NCBI GenBank assembly: GCA_947631315.1
Contig: CANRLA010000026.1
Coordinates: 1 to 15,553 of the forward strand
From: an uncultured Clostridia bacterium
Lineage (GTDB): Bacteria > Bacillota > Clostridia > TANB77 > CAG-508
DNA: 15,553 bases
Direction of reading: 5' to 3'
Shown here: one piece after another, positions 4,871-14,052 of the stretch
How the letters are laid out: each line of letters starts with the position of its first letter
How positions within the stretch are numbered: the first letter of the stretch is position 1
Translations under genes and position numbers: made by a program
The notes under the pieces: model-generated
The model's input: the letters and a program-made list of their open reading frames with translations, nothing else
Told to the model about the DNA's origin: nothing
Databases searched by the model: none

Positions 4871-7800
4871 ATGAAAGAACTTTTACCTTTAACAGAACAG
4901 CAAAAAAATATTTGGAATACAGAGATGTTTTATTCTAATACTGGAATTAACAATGTTGGTGGATATCTTTGTATTGAACAAAAAGTTGATTTTAAATTGT
5001 TTCAAAAATCTATAAATTTATATATAAAACATACGGATAGTTGCAGATTTCACTTTATTTCTAAAGATTCTCAAACATTTCAATATATATCTGATTTTTC
5101 TGAATTTGATATTGAAGTCATAGATGTTAAAAATATAAATGAAGCCGAAAAATTAGCAGTAAATACATTAAATGAACCTTTTGATGTTTATGATAATAAT
5201 TTATTTAAGTTTAAGCTTTTCAAACTTCCTAGTGGAAAAGGAGGTTTTGTTGTAGCTTTTCATCACTTAATAAGTGATGCGTGGACAATAGGGCTTTTTC
5301 TTACTAGAGTAATGGATATTTATTCTTCTTTATTAAAAGATTCTAATTATGAGGAAGTAGAAGATTTTCCAAAATATTCTGAATATGTTCTTGAATCTTC
5401 AAAATATGCAGATTCTAAGAAGTTTAATAAGGATAAAGAATACTGGGAAAATACATTTGATACTGAGCCAAATCTTACATACATTTATAAAGATAAAAAC
5501 AAGAATTTTTCACCAATAGATGAAACTGACGGTGCTAGAGAAATCTGTCATATTGATAAAAGATTGTCTAATGAAATATCTATTTTTTGCAAAGAAAATA
5601 ATGTTTCTATGTATACATTTTTTATGGCAATTTATTTGCTATACTTAGCAAAAATTAATGATTCTAACTCTGCTATTTTAGGAACCCCTGTTTTAAATAG
5701 GAGCAATTTTAATGAGAAACAAATTGCTGGTATGTTTGTAAGTACAGTTCCTTTTAAAATGGATATAGATTCTTCTGCTAAGTTTTCTGATTTTTTAAAA
5801 AATGTCGCTTTAAATCAGTCATCGATTTTTAGACATCAAAAATATCCGTATTTGAGCTTATTGGAGCACATAAAATCTAAATATGACTTAAGTGAAAATT
5901 TATATGACTTTGTTTTATCATATCAAAATGCGAAAGATAACAAGAACTCTTGTGACGTTCCTTATAACTCAGAGTGGGTTTATAATAAACATGTTTCAAC
6001 TTCTATAGAAACTCATTTTTATGATATGGATGATAGTGGAGTTGCAAGTATTTTTTACAATTATCAAACTAACAAATTTACTAAAAAGGATATCCAAGCT
6101 TTTCATCAAAGAATTATTAATATGGCAAAAATTACACTCAAAGACCCTATAATTAAGGATATTCCTGTTATTACAAAGGATGAAGAGAAAGAAATAGAAA
6201 AATTTAATAATACTACATATAAGTATGATAAAGATACTACTATTGTAGAATTATTTGAAAAACAGGTTAAGAAAAATAAATCTAAAACTGCTGTTATTTT
6301 TAAGGAAAAAACTCTTTCTTATGAAGAGTTAGATAAGCAGTCTAATAAACTTGCCAATTACCTTTTATCAAAAGGTGTAAAAAAAGATGATATTATTGGA
6401 ATTATGTTTAATCGTAATTTTAATATATACATTGCTATGTGGGCCATTCTAAAAACTGGAGCTAGCTATATGCTAATTGACCCAACACTTCCAAAAGATA
6501 GAATTGATTATATGCTTGAAAATGCTAAATCTCCTTTTGTTATCACTGATTTATATTTAAATTATGAAACTATTAATATCAGTGATAGCAGTACTTTCAG
6601 TGATATACTTCCTAATGTTTCTAGTAGTAATCAAGATAGATTTTGTGTACTTTATACATCAGGTTCTACTGGCGTTCCTAAGGGTGTTGAACTTACAAGA
6701 TTAAGTGTAATTAATCTTGTCAATAGTTATAAAAAACTTTTAACAACTTCAAAATGTGATATGTATTTAAGTACAAGTACTGTTGCTTTCGATATGTTTA
6801 TTGTAGAAAGTTATATATCTATTCTTACTGGAAAAACTATCATTCTAGCTGACGAGGATGAGCAAAAAGTACCTGCATTTATGAGTAAACTTATATTAAA
6901 ATATAATGTTGATTTTATCTTGAGCACACCATCTAAAATTTCATTACTTTTAGATGAAGGAGACTGCTTAAAATCTGTTAAGGTTATACAACTTGGTGGA
7001 GAAGTTTTTAAACCAACATTATATCAAGCTTTAAGGAAAGTTACAGATGCTAATATTTTTGATGGATATGGTCCTTCTGAATGTTGTGCTTGTTCTTCAA
7101 ATAAAAAAGTTGTAGATGAAAATGAAATTAATATTGGAACGCCTTTTCTCAATGTTAAACTTTATATAATGAATAAAGACAATAATATTTTACCAATAAA
7201 TGTTCCCGGAGAATTAGTTGTATCTGGTGATGGAGTTGGCCTTGGTTATGTTGGTAAGCAAAGATTTAATGGTTTTTACAGAACTGGAGATATAGCTTTT
7301 CTTAATTCTAACTTAGAATTAGAATATATTGGTAGAAGAGATAATCAAATAAAATTACACGGTCTTCGTATAGAGCTTGATGAAATTACCAAAAAATTGA
7401 TTTCTTTAGGCTTTATTACAAATGCAGTTTCTGTTATAAAAAAGGTTAATAATATTGATGCAATATGCAGTTACGTAATCTTAGATGACGATTCTCACAC
7501 TGAAAGTGAGATTAAAAAATTATTATCAGATGAACTTCCTAATTACATGGTTCCAAGCCATATTGTATTTATGGATAAATTTCCTATTACATTAAATGGA
7601 AAAATTGATACAAAAAATCTTCCTGATGTTAAGATAGAAGATGTAGAATTTACTGAAAGCTCTTCTAAAACTGAAAAAGAATTAGAGAAAATTTGGACAA
7701 AAGCCTTAGGATTAGAAAGAATATCATCAACTGCAAACTTTTTTGAAATAGGTGGCGATTCTCTTGCATCAATTAGAATCGTATCTGAAATATATAGTAA

Positions 7801-10800
7801 GCTTCAGGTAAAAATTGAAATTAAAGATATTTTTGAAAAGCCAACAATTGCAGAACTTGCAAAATACATTGATGAAAATGACACTCAAGAAACAAAGACA
7901 AAGAGGATTACAAAGGTAAATGTTTCTTCAGATAAATTGTACCCTCTAACCGCTTCTCAAAGAGGTATTTATTACACAGTAAGTAAATCTGAAGATAATA
8001 TTTCATATAACACTCCTTTTGGAATTTTATTCAATAAAGTTCCTGATATAAGAAAATTAGAAAGTGCTATAAATACAATTATCAATTCAAATCAAGCTTT
8101 TAGAACATATTTTGTAATGGAAAATAATGACGTTTATCAAAAAGTTTGTGACAAAATAGATTTTAAATTAAAAGTTGCAAATTCTAAAAATGAAGATTTT
8201 GTAAAGCCTTTCGATTTATCAAAAGCTCCTTTAATTCATATTGAGTTAGATAAATTTGATAAAAAGGCACTTTTACAAATTGATATTCACCATATAATTT
8301 GTGATGGAGTTTCTATTAGTATTTTCGCTGACGAACTTTGCAAGCTATATAATGGCGAATCTATAAAAGAAAATAAATTAGATTATATAGACTATGCGGT
8401 AAAAGAAAAAATAAATGAAGATGATAAAGAATATTGGGTATCTCAATTCAAAAATGGTGTACCTTTACTTAATATGCCTACAGAATATGATCGTACAAAC
8501 CAAATTTTTGAAACTGGAAAAAGTATCTATGACAAATTGGAAAATGGTTCTAAGATTAATGAATTCTGCAAAAAACGTGGAATTACACCTTATATGTTTT
8601 TATTATCTTGCTACTATTCTCTACTTTACAAATATACCATGCAAAATGATATAGTAGTTGGTACACCGGCTATTGGAAGGGATAATGACTTATATAATAG
8701 TGTAATTGGTATGTTTGTAAATACTCTTGCTTTAAGGCAGAATATTCAAGGTACTTTAACTTTTGAACATTTTTGCGATTTAGTAAAGAATAACTGTATG
8801 AATGCTTTTGCTCATCAAAAGTATCCTTTCGAAGAGCTTATAAAAAATATTGATATACTAAGAGATAATAGTAGAAGACCTCTTTTTGACGTATTTTTCA
8901 GCTACGAAAGTGGTGGTTTACCTGAACTTAATTTAAATGATTTAGAGACTGAATTTGTTATTCCTGAAAATAAAACTTCAAAATTTGATTTTACTTTGGA
9001 AATAACACCTGACAATGAAAACTTTAATATTCGTTTAGAATATTGTAATAAGTTATTTAGCAAGAATTTTATGCTAAATTTACTTACACATTATAAAAAC
9101 ATAATAGATATTGTTTTAGAAAAACCTGATATACAAATTTCTAAAATAAATATGTTAAAAGAAACAAAAGAAATATATCCAAGACTTGATATTCCAAGAG
9201 ATATATCAATTATTGATATGTTTGAAAAACAAGTAAAAAAGACTCCAAATAGAATTGCACTTGTTTTTGGAGATGAAAAATATACATATAAAGAGTTGGA
9301 AACTAAAGTTAATATGCTTGCAAATTACATTAAAAATTTGCCTATTTTCAAAAATCAGATTTCTAAAGATAAATATAAAGTTATAGGCATTATGATGAAC
9401 AGAAGAGCTGAACTTATAATTTCTATTTTAGCAGCCTTAAAGGTTGGGGCTGGTTATTTACCGATAGACCCTACATATCCTGAAGATAGAATAAAGTATA
9501 TTATAGAAGACAGTGACGTAAAACTTCTTCTTTCTGAAGAAGCAATTAAAGCTAATTTTGGTATAAAGAAGATTAATGTGGATGACTCTTCTTGTTTTGA
9601 TGAATACAACGAATTCCATGAAAATATATCTCAAGATGATTTAGCTTATTTAATATATACATCAGGCTCTACTGGAAAACCTAAAGGTGTTCTTATAAAA
9701 CAGCTAGGCGTTGTTAATTTTATTTATGCTTGTTTAAAAGATATGCCTCTACAAGGAAAAACGATAGTAAATATAACTACTATGTGCTTTGACATATTTG
9801 TTTTTGAAAGTCTTCTTCCACTTTGTACTGGTATGAAGGTCATTTTGGCAAATAATGATGAACAAACTAGCCCTATTTTATTAAATAAATTATGCTTAAA
9901 AAATAAAGTTCAAGTTATACAAACAACACCTTCTAAATTTAAATTTTTAATGACTGACAATTTAGAATATTTAAAAAATTTAGAAGTAATTTCTCTTATT
10001 GGTGAAGCTTTTCCACTTGAACTATTTAAGAAAATTAAAGATGTAACAGATGCTAGAGTATACAATATGTATGGTCCAACAGAAACAACAGTTGGGTCAA
10101 CTTTAAAAGAATTAGTAAATATAAAAGAACCTATTACTATTGGAACTCCTCTTGCAAATACATCAATATTTGTTTTAGATAATGAATTAAACCCTGTACC
10201 TGAAAATGTACCTGGTAAGCTATTTATCGGCGGTTTAGGCATGACTATGGGATATATGAATAAACCTGAAATAACTGCAGAAAAATATATTGATTATAAT
10301 GGAGAGAAAATTTATGATACTGGAGATTTAGTAAAATTACTTCCTAATGGAGAACTTGAATGTTTAGGAAGAGTTGATTTTCAAGTTAAAGTTCGCGGTC
10401 TTAGAATTGAACTTTTAGAAATTGAAAATATTATTCGCTCTTATAAGAATATTCAAGATGTTGTAGTTACTGTTAAAAATATAAATGATAGAGATATTTT
10501 ATGTGGATATTTTACAGCTATATCTAATGTATCTATTTCTCTACTTAAAAACTATATTTCTAAAAAGCTACCTAATTACATGGTTCCAACTTATTTGATG
10601 CAGATTAAGGAATTTACATATACACCAAACGGAAAAATAGATAGAAAGTTCTTACCGGAGCCTAAAATAGAAAATAAAGAAATCGTTATGCCTAGAACTC
10701 CTTTGGAGAAAAGAATTGTTAAGATTTGGGAGACCATACTTTCTTTAGAGAAGGTAAGTATAGATGATAATTTCTTTGAGATTGGTGGAGATTCCCTTTG

Positions 10801-12133
10801 CGCGTTAAAATTGCAATTGGAACTTATGAAATTAGGATATAATGTAAATTACGGTGACATTTTCAAAAATAATACTATTGTTTCTCTAGCAAAATTTATT
10901 AATAATCAAGATATTAAACCAGTTGTTACTTATAAGAAAAAAGATTTTAAAAAGATTAATAAAGTTTTAAGAAAAAATAGTAGTTTCAAGAAGTTAAAAT
11001 TAAAAAGGCGCGAGCTAAAAGATGTATTATTAATTGGTGCAACTGGATTTTTAGGAATTCACTGCATTTCTGAGCTTTTAAAAAATGACAATATTAAAAT
11101 TTATTGTTTAGTTAGAGAAGATATTAGCACCTCTTCTGAAAATAAATTAAAAAATAAATTCAAATATTACTTTGGTAGTGATTTAAGTAATTTATTTGGA
11201 AAAAGAATATTTGTATATAATGGTGATATATCTAAGGAAAACTTTGGTCTATCTCCTGAGCAATATGATTTTCTTGGAAGTAATGTCACTCATGTACTAA
11301 ATTGTGCAGCTCTTGTTAAACACTACGGAGATTACAGTATTTTTGAGAAAATAAATGTTACAGGTGTAAAAAATATTATTGATTTTTGTGAAAAATATGA
11401 TAAAGAATTTTTCCAAACATCTACTATTAGTGTGTCGGGAAATACCATGATTGGACTTGCTCACAGCTATAATCCTAATAAAAAAGTTTACTTTGGCGAA
11501 ACTAATTTATTTGTTGGTCAAGCATTAGATAATGTTTATGTAAAAAGTAAATTTGAGGCTGAAAAAATAATACTAGAAGAAATTGCAGAAGGTAAATTAA
11601 AAGGAATGATTTTAAGAATTGGAAACATTACTAACAGATATTTTGATGGTAAATTTCAAGAAAATAGTGATGATAATGCTTTCTTAAATAGACTAAAAGC
11701 ATTTATAGCATTAGAGATGATTCCTGAAACTTTACTCGATAAATATGTAGAATTTACTCCTGTAGACAAGGTTTCTGAAGCTATTGTTGATAGTATGTTA
11801 TACTTTACAGAACCTTATTCTGTTTTACATTTATATAATTTTAAACATTTATATATAAATGATTTATATAAAATATTGTGTAATTTGGATATTAATGTTA
11901 AAATTGTAGAAAATGAAACTTTTAAGAAAAAATTAAATAGATGGCTTTATGATAATACTAAGTCTGACAAGGTAAATGTACTACTTAACGATTTAGATAA
12001 AAACAATAATTTAGTTTATAGCACAAATTTAATTACAACTAATAAATTTACGTTAAAATTTTTAGACAAAATTGATTTTGATTGGCCTGATATAGACATA
12101 GAATACATCAAAAAGATACTAAAAAATATGTAA
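4871..12133 (+). CDS. nonribosomal peptide synthetase with terminal reductase, C-A-T-C-A-T-R
   Basis: About 2420 aa. Domains: C1 (about 1-440; active-site motif HHLISDA at 131), A1 (about 455-920; YTSGSTGVPKG at 595, FDMFIVE at 640, GYGPSE at 732, Lys911), T1 (GGDSL, Ser964), C2 (about 1020-1435; HHIICDG at 1140), A2 (about 1445-1930; YTSGSTGKPKG at 1596, FDIFVFE at 1640, MYGPTE at 1733, Lys1922), T2 (GGDSL, Ser1975), R (about 2045-2420; GATGFLG at 2056, Thr2183/Thr2185 region, YVKSK at 2223). It should join two amino acids on carrier domains and release the product with NAD(P)H as an aldehyde. No epimerase or thioesterase domain is present. The leading C domain implies an N-acyl cap, unlike pyrazinone synthetases that begin with A. 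Read from GrsA-style positions, the specificity codes are about D-M-V-L-I-L-G-A-C-K and D-I-F-Q-I-L-M-V-G-K; substrates are not assigned, though hydrophobic residues seem likely. A phosphopantetheinyl transferase must be encoded elsewhere. Gut Clostridia are known to carry related dipeptide-aldehyde synthetases. Confidence 0.93.
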   Translation: MKELLPLTEQQKNIWNTEMFYSNTGINNVGGYLCIEQKVDFKLFQKSINLYIKHTDSCRFHFISKDSQTFQYISDFSEFDIEVIDVKNINEAEKLAVNTLNEPFDVYDNNLFKFKLFKLPSGKGGFVVAFHHLISDAWTIGLFLTRVMDIYSSLLKDSNYEEVEDFPKYSEYVLESSKYADSKKFNKDKEYWENTFDTEPNLTYIYKDKNKNFSPIDETDGAREICHIDKRLSNEISIFCKENNVSMYTFFMAIYLLYLAKINDSNSAILGTPVLNRSNFNEKQIAGMFVSTVPFKMDIDSSAKFSDFLKNVALNQSSIFRHQKYPYLSLLEHIKSKYDLSENLYDFVLSYQNAKDNKNSCDVPYNSEWVYNKHVSTSIETHFYDMDDSGVASIFYNYQTNKFTKKDIQAFHQRIINMAKITLKDPIIKDIPVITKDEEKEIEKFNNTTYKYDKDTTIVELFEKQVKKNKSKTAVIFKEKTLSYEELDKQSNKLANYLLSKGVKKDDIIGIMFNRNFNIYIAMWAILKTGASYMLIDPTLPKDRIDYMLENAKSPFVITDLYLNYETINISDSSTFSDILPNVSSSNQDRFCVLYTSGSTGVPKGVELTRLSVINLVNSYKKLLTTSKCDMYLSTSTVAFDMFIVESYISILTGKTIILADEDEQKVPAFMSKLILKYNVDFILSTPSKISLLLDEGDCLKSVKVIQLGGEVFKPTLYQALRKVTDANIFDGYGPSECCACSSNKKVVDENEINIGTPFLNVKLYIMNKDNNILPINVPGELVVSGDGVGLGYVGKQRFNGFYRTGDIAFLNSNLELEYIGRRDNQIKLHGLRIELDEITKKLISLGFITNAVSVIKKVNNIDAICSYVILDDDSHTESEIKKLLSDELPNYMVPSHIVFMDKFPITLNGKIDTKNLPDVKIEDVEFTESSSKTEKELEKIWTKALGLERISSTANFFEIGGDSLASIRIVSEIYSKLQVKIEIKDIFEKPTIAELAKYIDENDTQETKTKRITKVNVSSDKLYPLTASQRGIYYTVSKSEDNISYNTPFGILFNKVPDIRKLESAINTIINSNQAFRTYFVMENNDVYQKVCDKIDFKLKVANSKNEDFVKPFDLSKAPLIHIELDKFDKKALLQIDIHHIICDGVSISIFADELCKLYNGESIKENKLDYIDYAVKEKINEDDKEYWVSQFKNGVPLLNMPTEYDRTNQIFETGKSIYDKLENGSKINEFCKKRGITPYMFLLSCYYSLLYKYTMQNDIVVGTPAIGRDNDLYNSVIGMFVNTLALRQNIQGTLTFEHFCDLVKNNCMNAFAHQKYPFEELIKNIDILRDNSRRPLFDVFFSYESGGLPELNLNDLETEFVIPENKTSKFDFTLEITPDNENFNIRLEYCNKLFSKNFMLNLLTHYKNIIDIVLEKPDIQISKINMLKETKEIYPRLDIPRDISIIDMFEKQVKKTPNRIALVFGDEKYTYKELETKVNMLANYIKNLPIFKNQISKDKYKVIGIMMNRRAELIISILAALKVGAGYLPIDPTYPEDRIKYIIEDSDVKLLLSEEAIKANFGIKKINVDDSSCFDEYNEFHENISQDDLAYLIYTSGSTGKPKGVLIKQLGVVNFIYACLKDMPLQGKTIVNITTMCFDIFVFESLLPLCTGMKVILANNDEQTSPILLNKLCLKNKVQVIQTTPSKFKFLMTDNLEYLKNLEVISLIGEAFPLELFKKIKDVTDARVYNMYGPTETTVGSTLKELVNIKEPITIGTPLANTSIFVLDNELNPVPENVPGKLFIGGLGMTMGYMNKPEITAEKYIDYNGEKIYDTGDLVKLLPNGELECLGRVDFQVKVRGLRIELLEIENIIRSYKNIQDVVVTVKNINDRDILCGYFTAISNVSISLLKNYISKKLPNYMVPTYLMQIKEFTYTPNGKIDRKFLPEPKIENKEIVMPRTPLEKRIVKIWETILSLEKVSIDDNFFEIGGDSLCALKLQLELMKLGYNVNYGDIFKNNTIVSLAKFINNQDIKPVVTYKKKDFKKINKVLRKNSSFKKLKLKRRELKDVLLIGATGFLGIHCISELLKNDNIKIYCLVREDISTSSENKLKNKFKYYFGSDLSNLFGKRIFVYNGDISKENFGLSPEQYDFLGSNVTHVLNCAALVKHYGDYSIFEKINVTGVKNIIDFCEKYDKEFFQTSTISVSGNTMIGLAHSYNPNKKVYFGETNLFVGQALDNVYVKSKFEAEKIILEEIAEGKLKGMILRIGNITNRYFDGKFQENSDDNAFLNRLKAFIALEMIPETLLDKYVEFTPVDKVSEAIVDSMLYFTEPYSVLHLYNFKHLYINDLYKILCNLDINVKIVENETFKKKLNRWLYDNTKSDKVNVLLNDLDKNNNLVYSTNLITTNKFTLKFLDKIDFDWPDIDIEYIKKILKNM

Positions 12134-12174
12134 CTACAAAGATAAAATTTTAATGGAATACAAAGGAGGAGAAA

Positions 12175-13989
12175 ATGCAATATTTTGAATATTTAATAGG
12201 TTTAATTTTGGCTGTACTAATTGAATTTATACTATATTTTTATATAAAAAAGCGTTCTTCTAAAAAGTTAGCCGTTGCTAGATACTTTGGTTATCTGATT
12301 TTATGTATGGCCTTTTGGTCTTTAGGTTTAATAGTACAAATATTAGTTATTAACTATGTACCGCAAATAAGTCCAATTTACGTTGATTATTTTGTGTATA
12401 TATTTATTGCACTTTCTCCTGTTGCTATGTATTTTGTTGGTCTTTCACTTAATGCTGGTACAAACTTTAGGGTAAAAAGAAAATATTTTTTAGCATTTAT
12501 TATACCAGTTTTAACTATCTATGTATTGTGGACAAATTCTATTCATGGTTTATTTTATGAAGAATATTCACTTAATACACAAGATGCTGTGTTCGGTCCA
12601 TACTTCTATGTTCATACTCTTTATACTTATGGGCTATTTGCTATTGATATATTTATCTTAATAAAAAATTCTATAAAACTTACAGGTGTATTTTCTAAAC
12701 AGTCAATCTTAATTGCAATTGGTGTTTTTATTCCTGTACTTTTGAATGTATTAGGAATGACTGTGTTTAATATTAATCTATATATGACTCCTTTAGCATT
12801 TCTATTTACTTTATTGTTTATGGCAGCTGCAATTTTTAGATATGACTTTCTAAATGTTGCTCCTATTGCATTAAATAGAATTGTCAATCAAATGTCGGAT
12901 TTATATGTAGTTTTAAATAAAGACTATATTGTATCTGATTGCAACGAACCTTTTGAAAAAACTTTTAAGACTAGTAAATATAAAATTATTGGAAAAGATT
13001 TTAATGAACTTAATTTTTCTAAAAAAATTATAATTAATAATAAAAAAATTGGTAACTATTTAGAAAATGCTCAAAATAATACTAAGGTTTATAAAGTTGA
13101 TGCTCAACTTAAAGATAGTAATAAATTCTTTAACATAGAAATTAGTGGCATTTTTGAAAGAAAAGAATGTGTTGGTATTTTAATTTTATTTAAAGATACT
13201 ACTCAACACGTTTTAGATATGGAAACATTAAAGCAAAATCAAAATACCTTAATGGAAAGAGAACGTTTAGCCTCTCTAGGACAAATGATAGGTGGTATCG
13301 CACACAACTTAAAAACTCCTATAATGTCTATTGCAGGAGCAATGGAAGGCATGAGTGATTTAATTAAAGAATATAATGAATCTATAGATGACCCTGAAGT
13401 AACAAAAGAAGACCATCATGCAATTGCTAAAGATATGCAAGAATGGGTAACAAAAGTTAATTCTTACGATTCATATATGTCAGATATCATTACTGCTGTT
13501 AAAGGTCAATCTGTTAATATGAATGATGATAACTCATCTGTATTCACAGTTGAAGAGTTTTTAAATAGAATTAATATTTTAATGAAACATGAACTAAAAA
13601 ATGCTTTTATTACATTAAATGTATTAAATAAAACAGAGGAAAAGACTAGAATAATTGGAAATATCAATAGTTTGGTACAAGTCGTAAACAACTTAATCTC
13701 TAATGCTATACAATCTTATGATGGAGTTCCAAATAATGTAATTGACTTGATTATTGAAAAAAAAGATGATAATATCATTATATCAGTAATTGACCATGGT
13801 AAAGGTATTCCTAAAAATGTTCAAACAAAATTATTCAATGAAATGGTTACTACAAAAGGAAAAAATGGTACTGGTCTTGGTCTATTTATGTCGTATTCAA
13901 CAATTAAAGGTCACTTCAAAGGTGATATAAACTTTACATCTAAAGTTGGAGTCGGTACCACATTTAATGTTGTTATACCAAGTAAATAA
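12175..13989 (+). CDS. membrane sensor histidine kinase with seven-TM N-terminus and PAS-like domain
   Basis: 604 aa. The first 225 residues contain seven hydrophobic segments (about 4-24, 38-60, 68-92, 102-120, 145-165, 178-198, 200-222), matching the 7TM N-terminal sensor region of some Firmicute histidine kinases. Residues of about 235-345 look like a PAS domain (LYVVLNKDYIVSDCNEPFEK). The HisKA H-box GGIAHNLKTP carries the phosphoacceptor His377. The ATPase domain is complete: N box NNLISNAIQ (505), G1 DHGKG (540), F box LFNEMVTTKGKNG and G2 GTGLGLF (565). It should sense a ligand in or near the membrane and phosphorylate the downstream regulator. It begins 41 nt after the synthetase with AAGGAGGAG as ribosome binding site and no terminator between, so co-transcription is likely. 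The ligand is unknown; sensing the synthetase product, or its effects, is only a hypothesis. Confidence 0.9.
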   Translation: MQYFEYLIGLILAVLIEFILYFYIKKRSSKKLAVARYFGYLILCMAFWSLGLIVQILVINYVPQISPIYVDYFVYIFIALSPVAMYFVGLSLNAGTNFRVKRKYFLAFIIPVLTIYVLWTNSIHGLFYEEYSLNTQDAVFGPYFYVHTLYTYGLFAIDIFILIKNSIKLTGVFSKQSILIAIGVFIPVLLNVLGMTVFNINLYMTPLAFLFTLLFMAAAIFRYDFLNVAPIALNRIVNQMSDLYVVLNKDYIVSDCNEPFEKTFKTSKYKIIGKDFNELNFSKKIIINNKKIGNYLENAQNNTKVYKVDAQLKDSNKFFNIEISGIFERKECVGILILFKDTTQHVLDMETLKQNQNTLMERERLASLGQMIGGIAHNLKTPIMSIAGAMEGMSDLIKEYNESIDDPEVTKEDHHAIAKDMQEWVTKVNSYDSYMSDIITAVKGQSVNMNDDNSSVFTVEEFLNRINILMKHELKNAFITLNVLNKTEEKTRIIGNINSLVQVVNNLISNAIQSYDGVPNNVIDLIIEKKDDNIIISVIDHGKGIPKNVQTKLFNEMVTTKGKNGTGLGLFMSYSTIKGHFKGDINFTSKVGVGTTFNVVIPSK

Positions 13990-13990
13990 A

Positions 13991-14018
13991 TTGCATTTTA
14001 GCATAATAAATATATAAT
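13991..14018 (+). promoter_or_regulatory. possible internal promoter before the HD-GYP regulator
   Basis: TTGCAT (13991-13996), 16-nt spacer, TATAAT (14013-14018). The -10 is perfect; the -35 matches three of six. It lies in the 63-nt gap after the kinase. CATTTTA (13994-14000) and TAAAATG (14027-14033) could also pair as a weak hairpin across it. This could give the regulator some independent expression. Confidence 0.35.
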
Positions 14019-14052
14019 GTAGCATGTAAAATGAGAAGGGAATGATTTTTAT

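Noticed and set aside
4612..4938. Plus-strand open frame of 108 codons running into the synthetase start
   Set aside because: It overlaps the 93-aa gene antisense, crosses both promoters, and overlaps the synthetase out of frame; the sequence is low-complexity and has no convincing ribosome binding site.
9910..10242. Minus-strand frames inside the synthetase and kinase (e.g. 9910-10242, 12627-12887, 14558-14770)
   Set aside because: All are antisense shadows of conserved domains on the plus strand without independent start signals.
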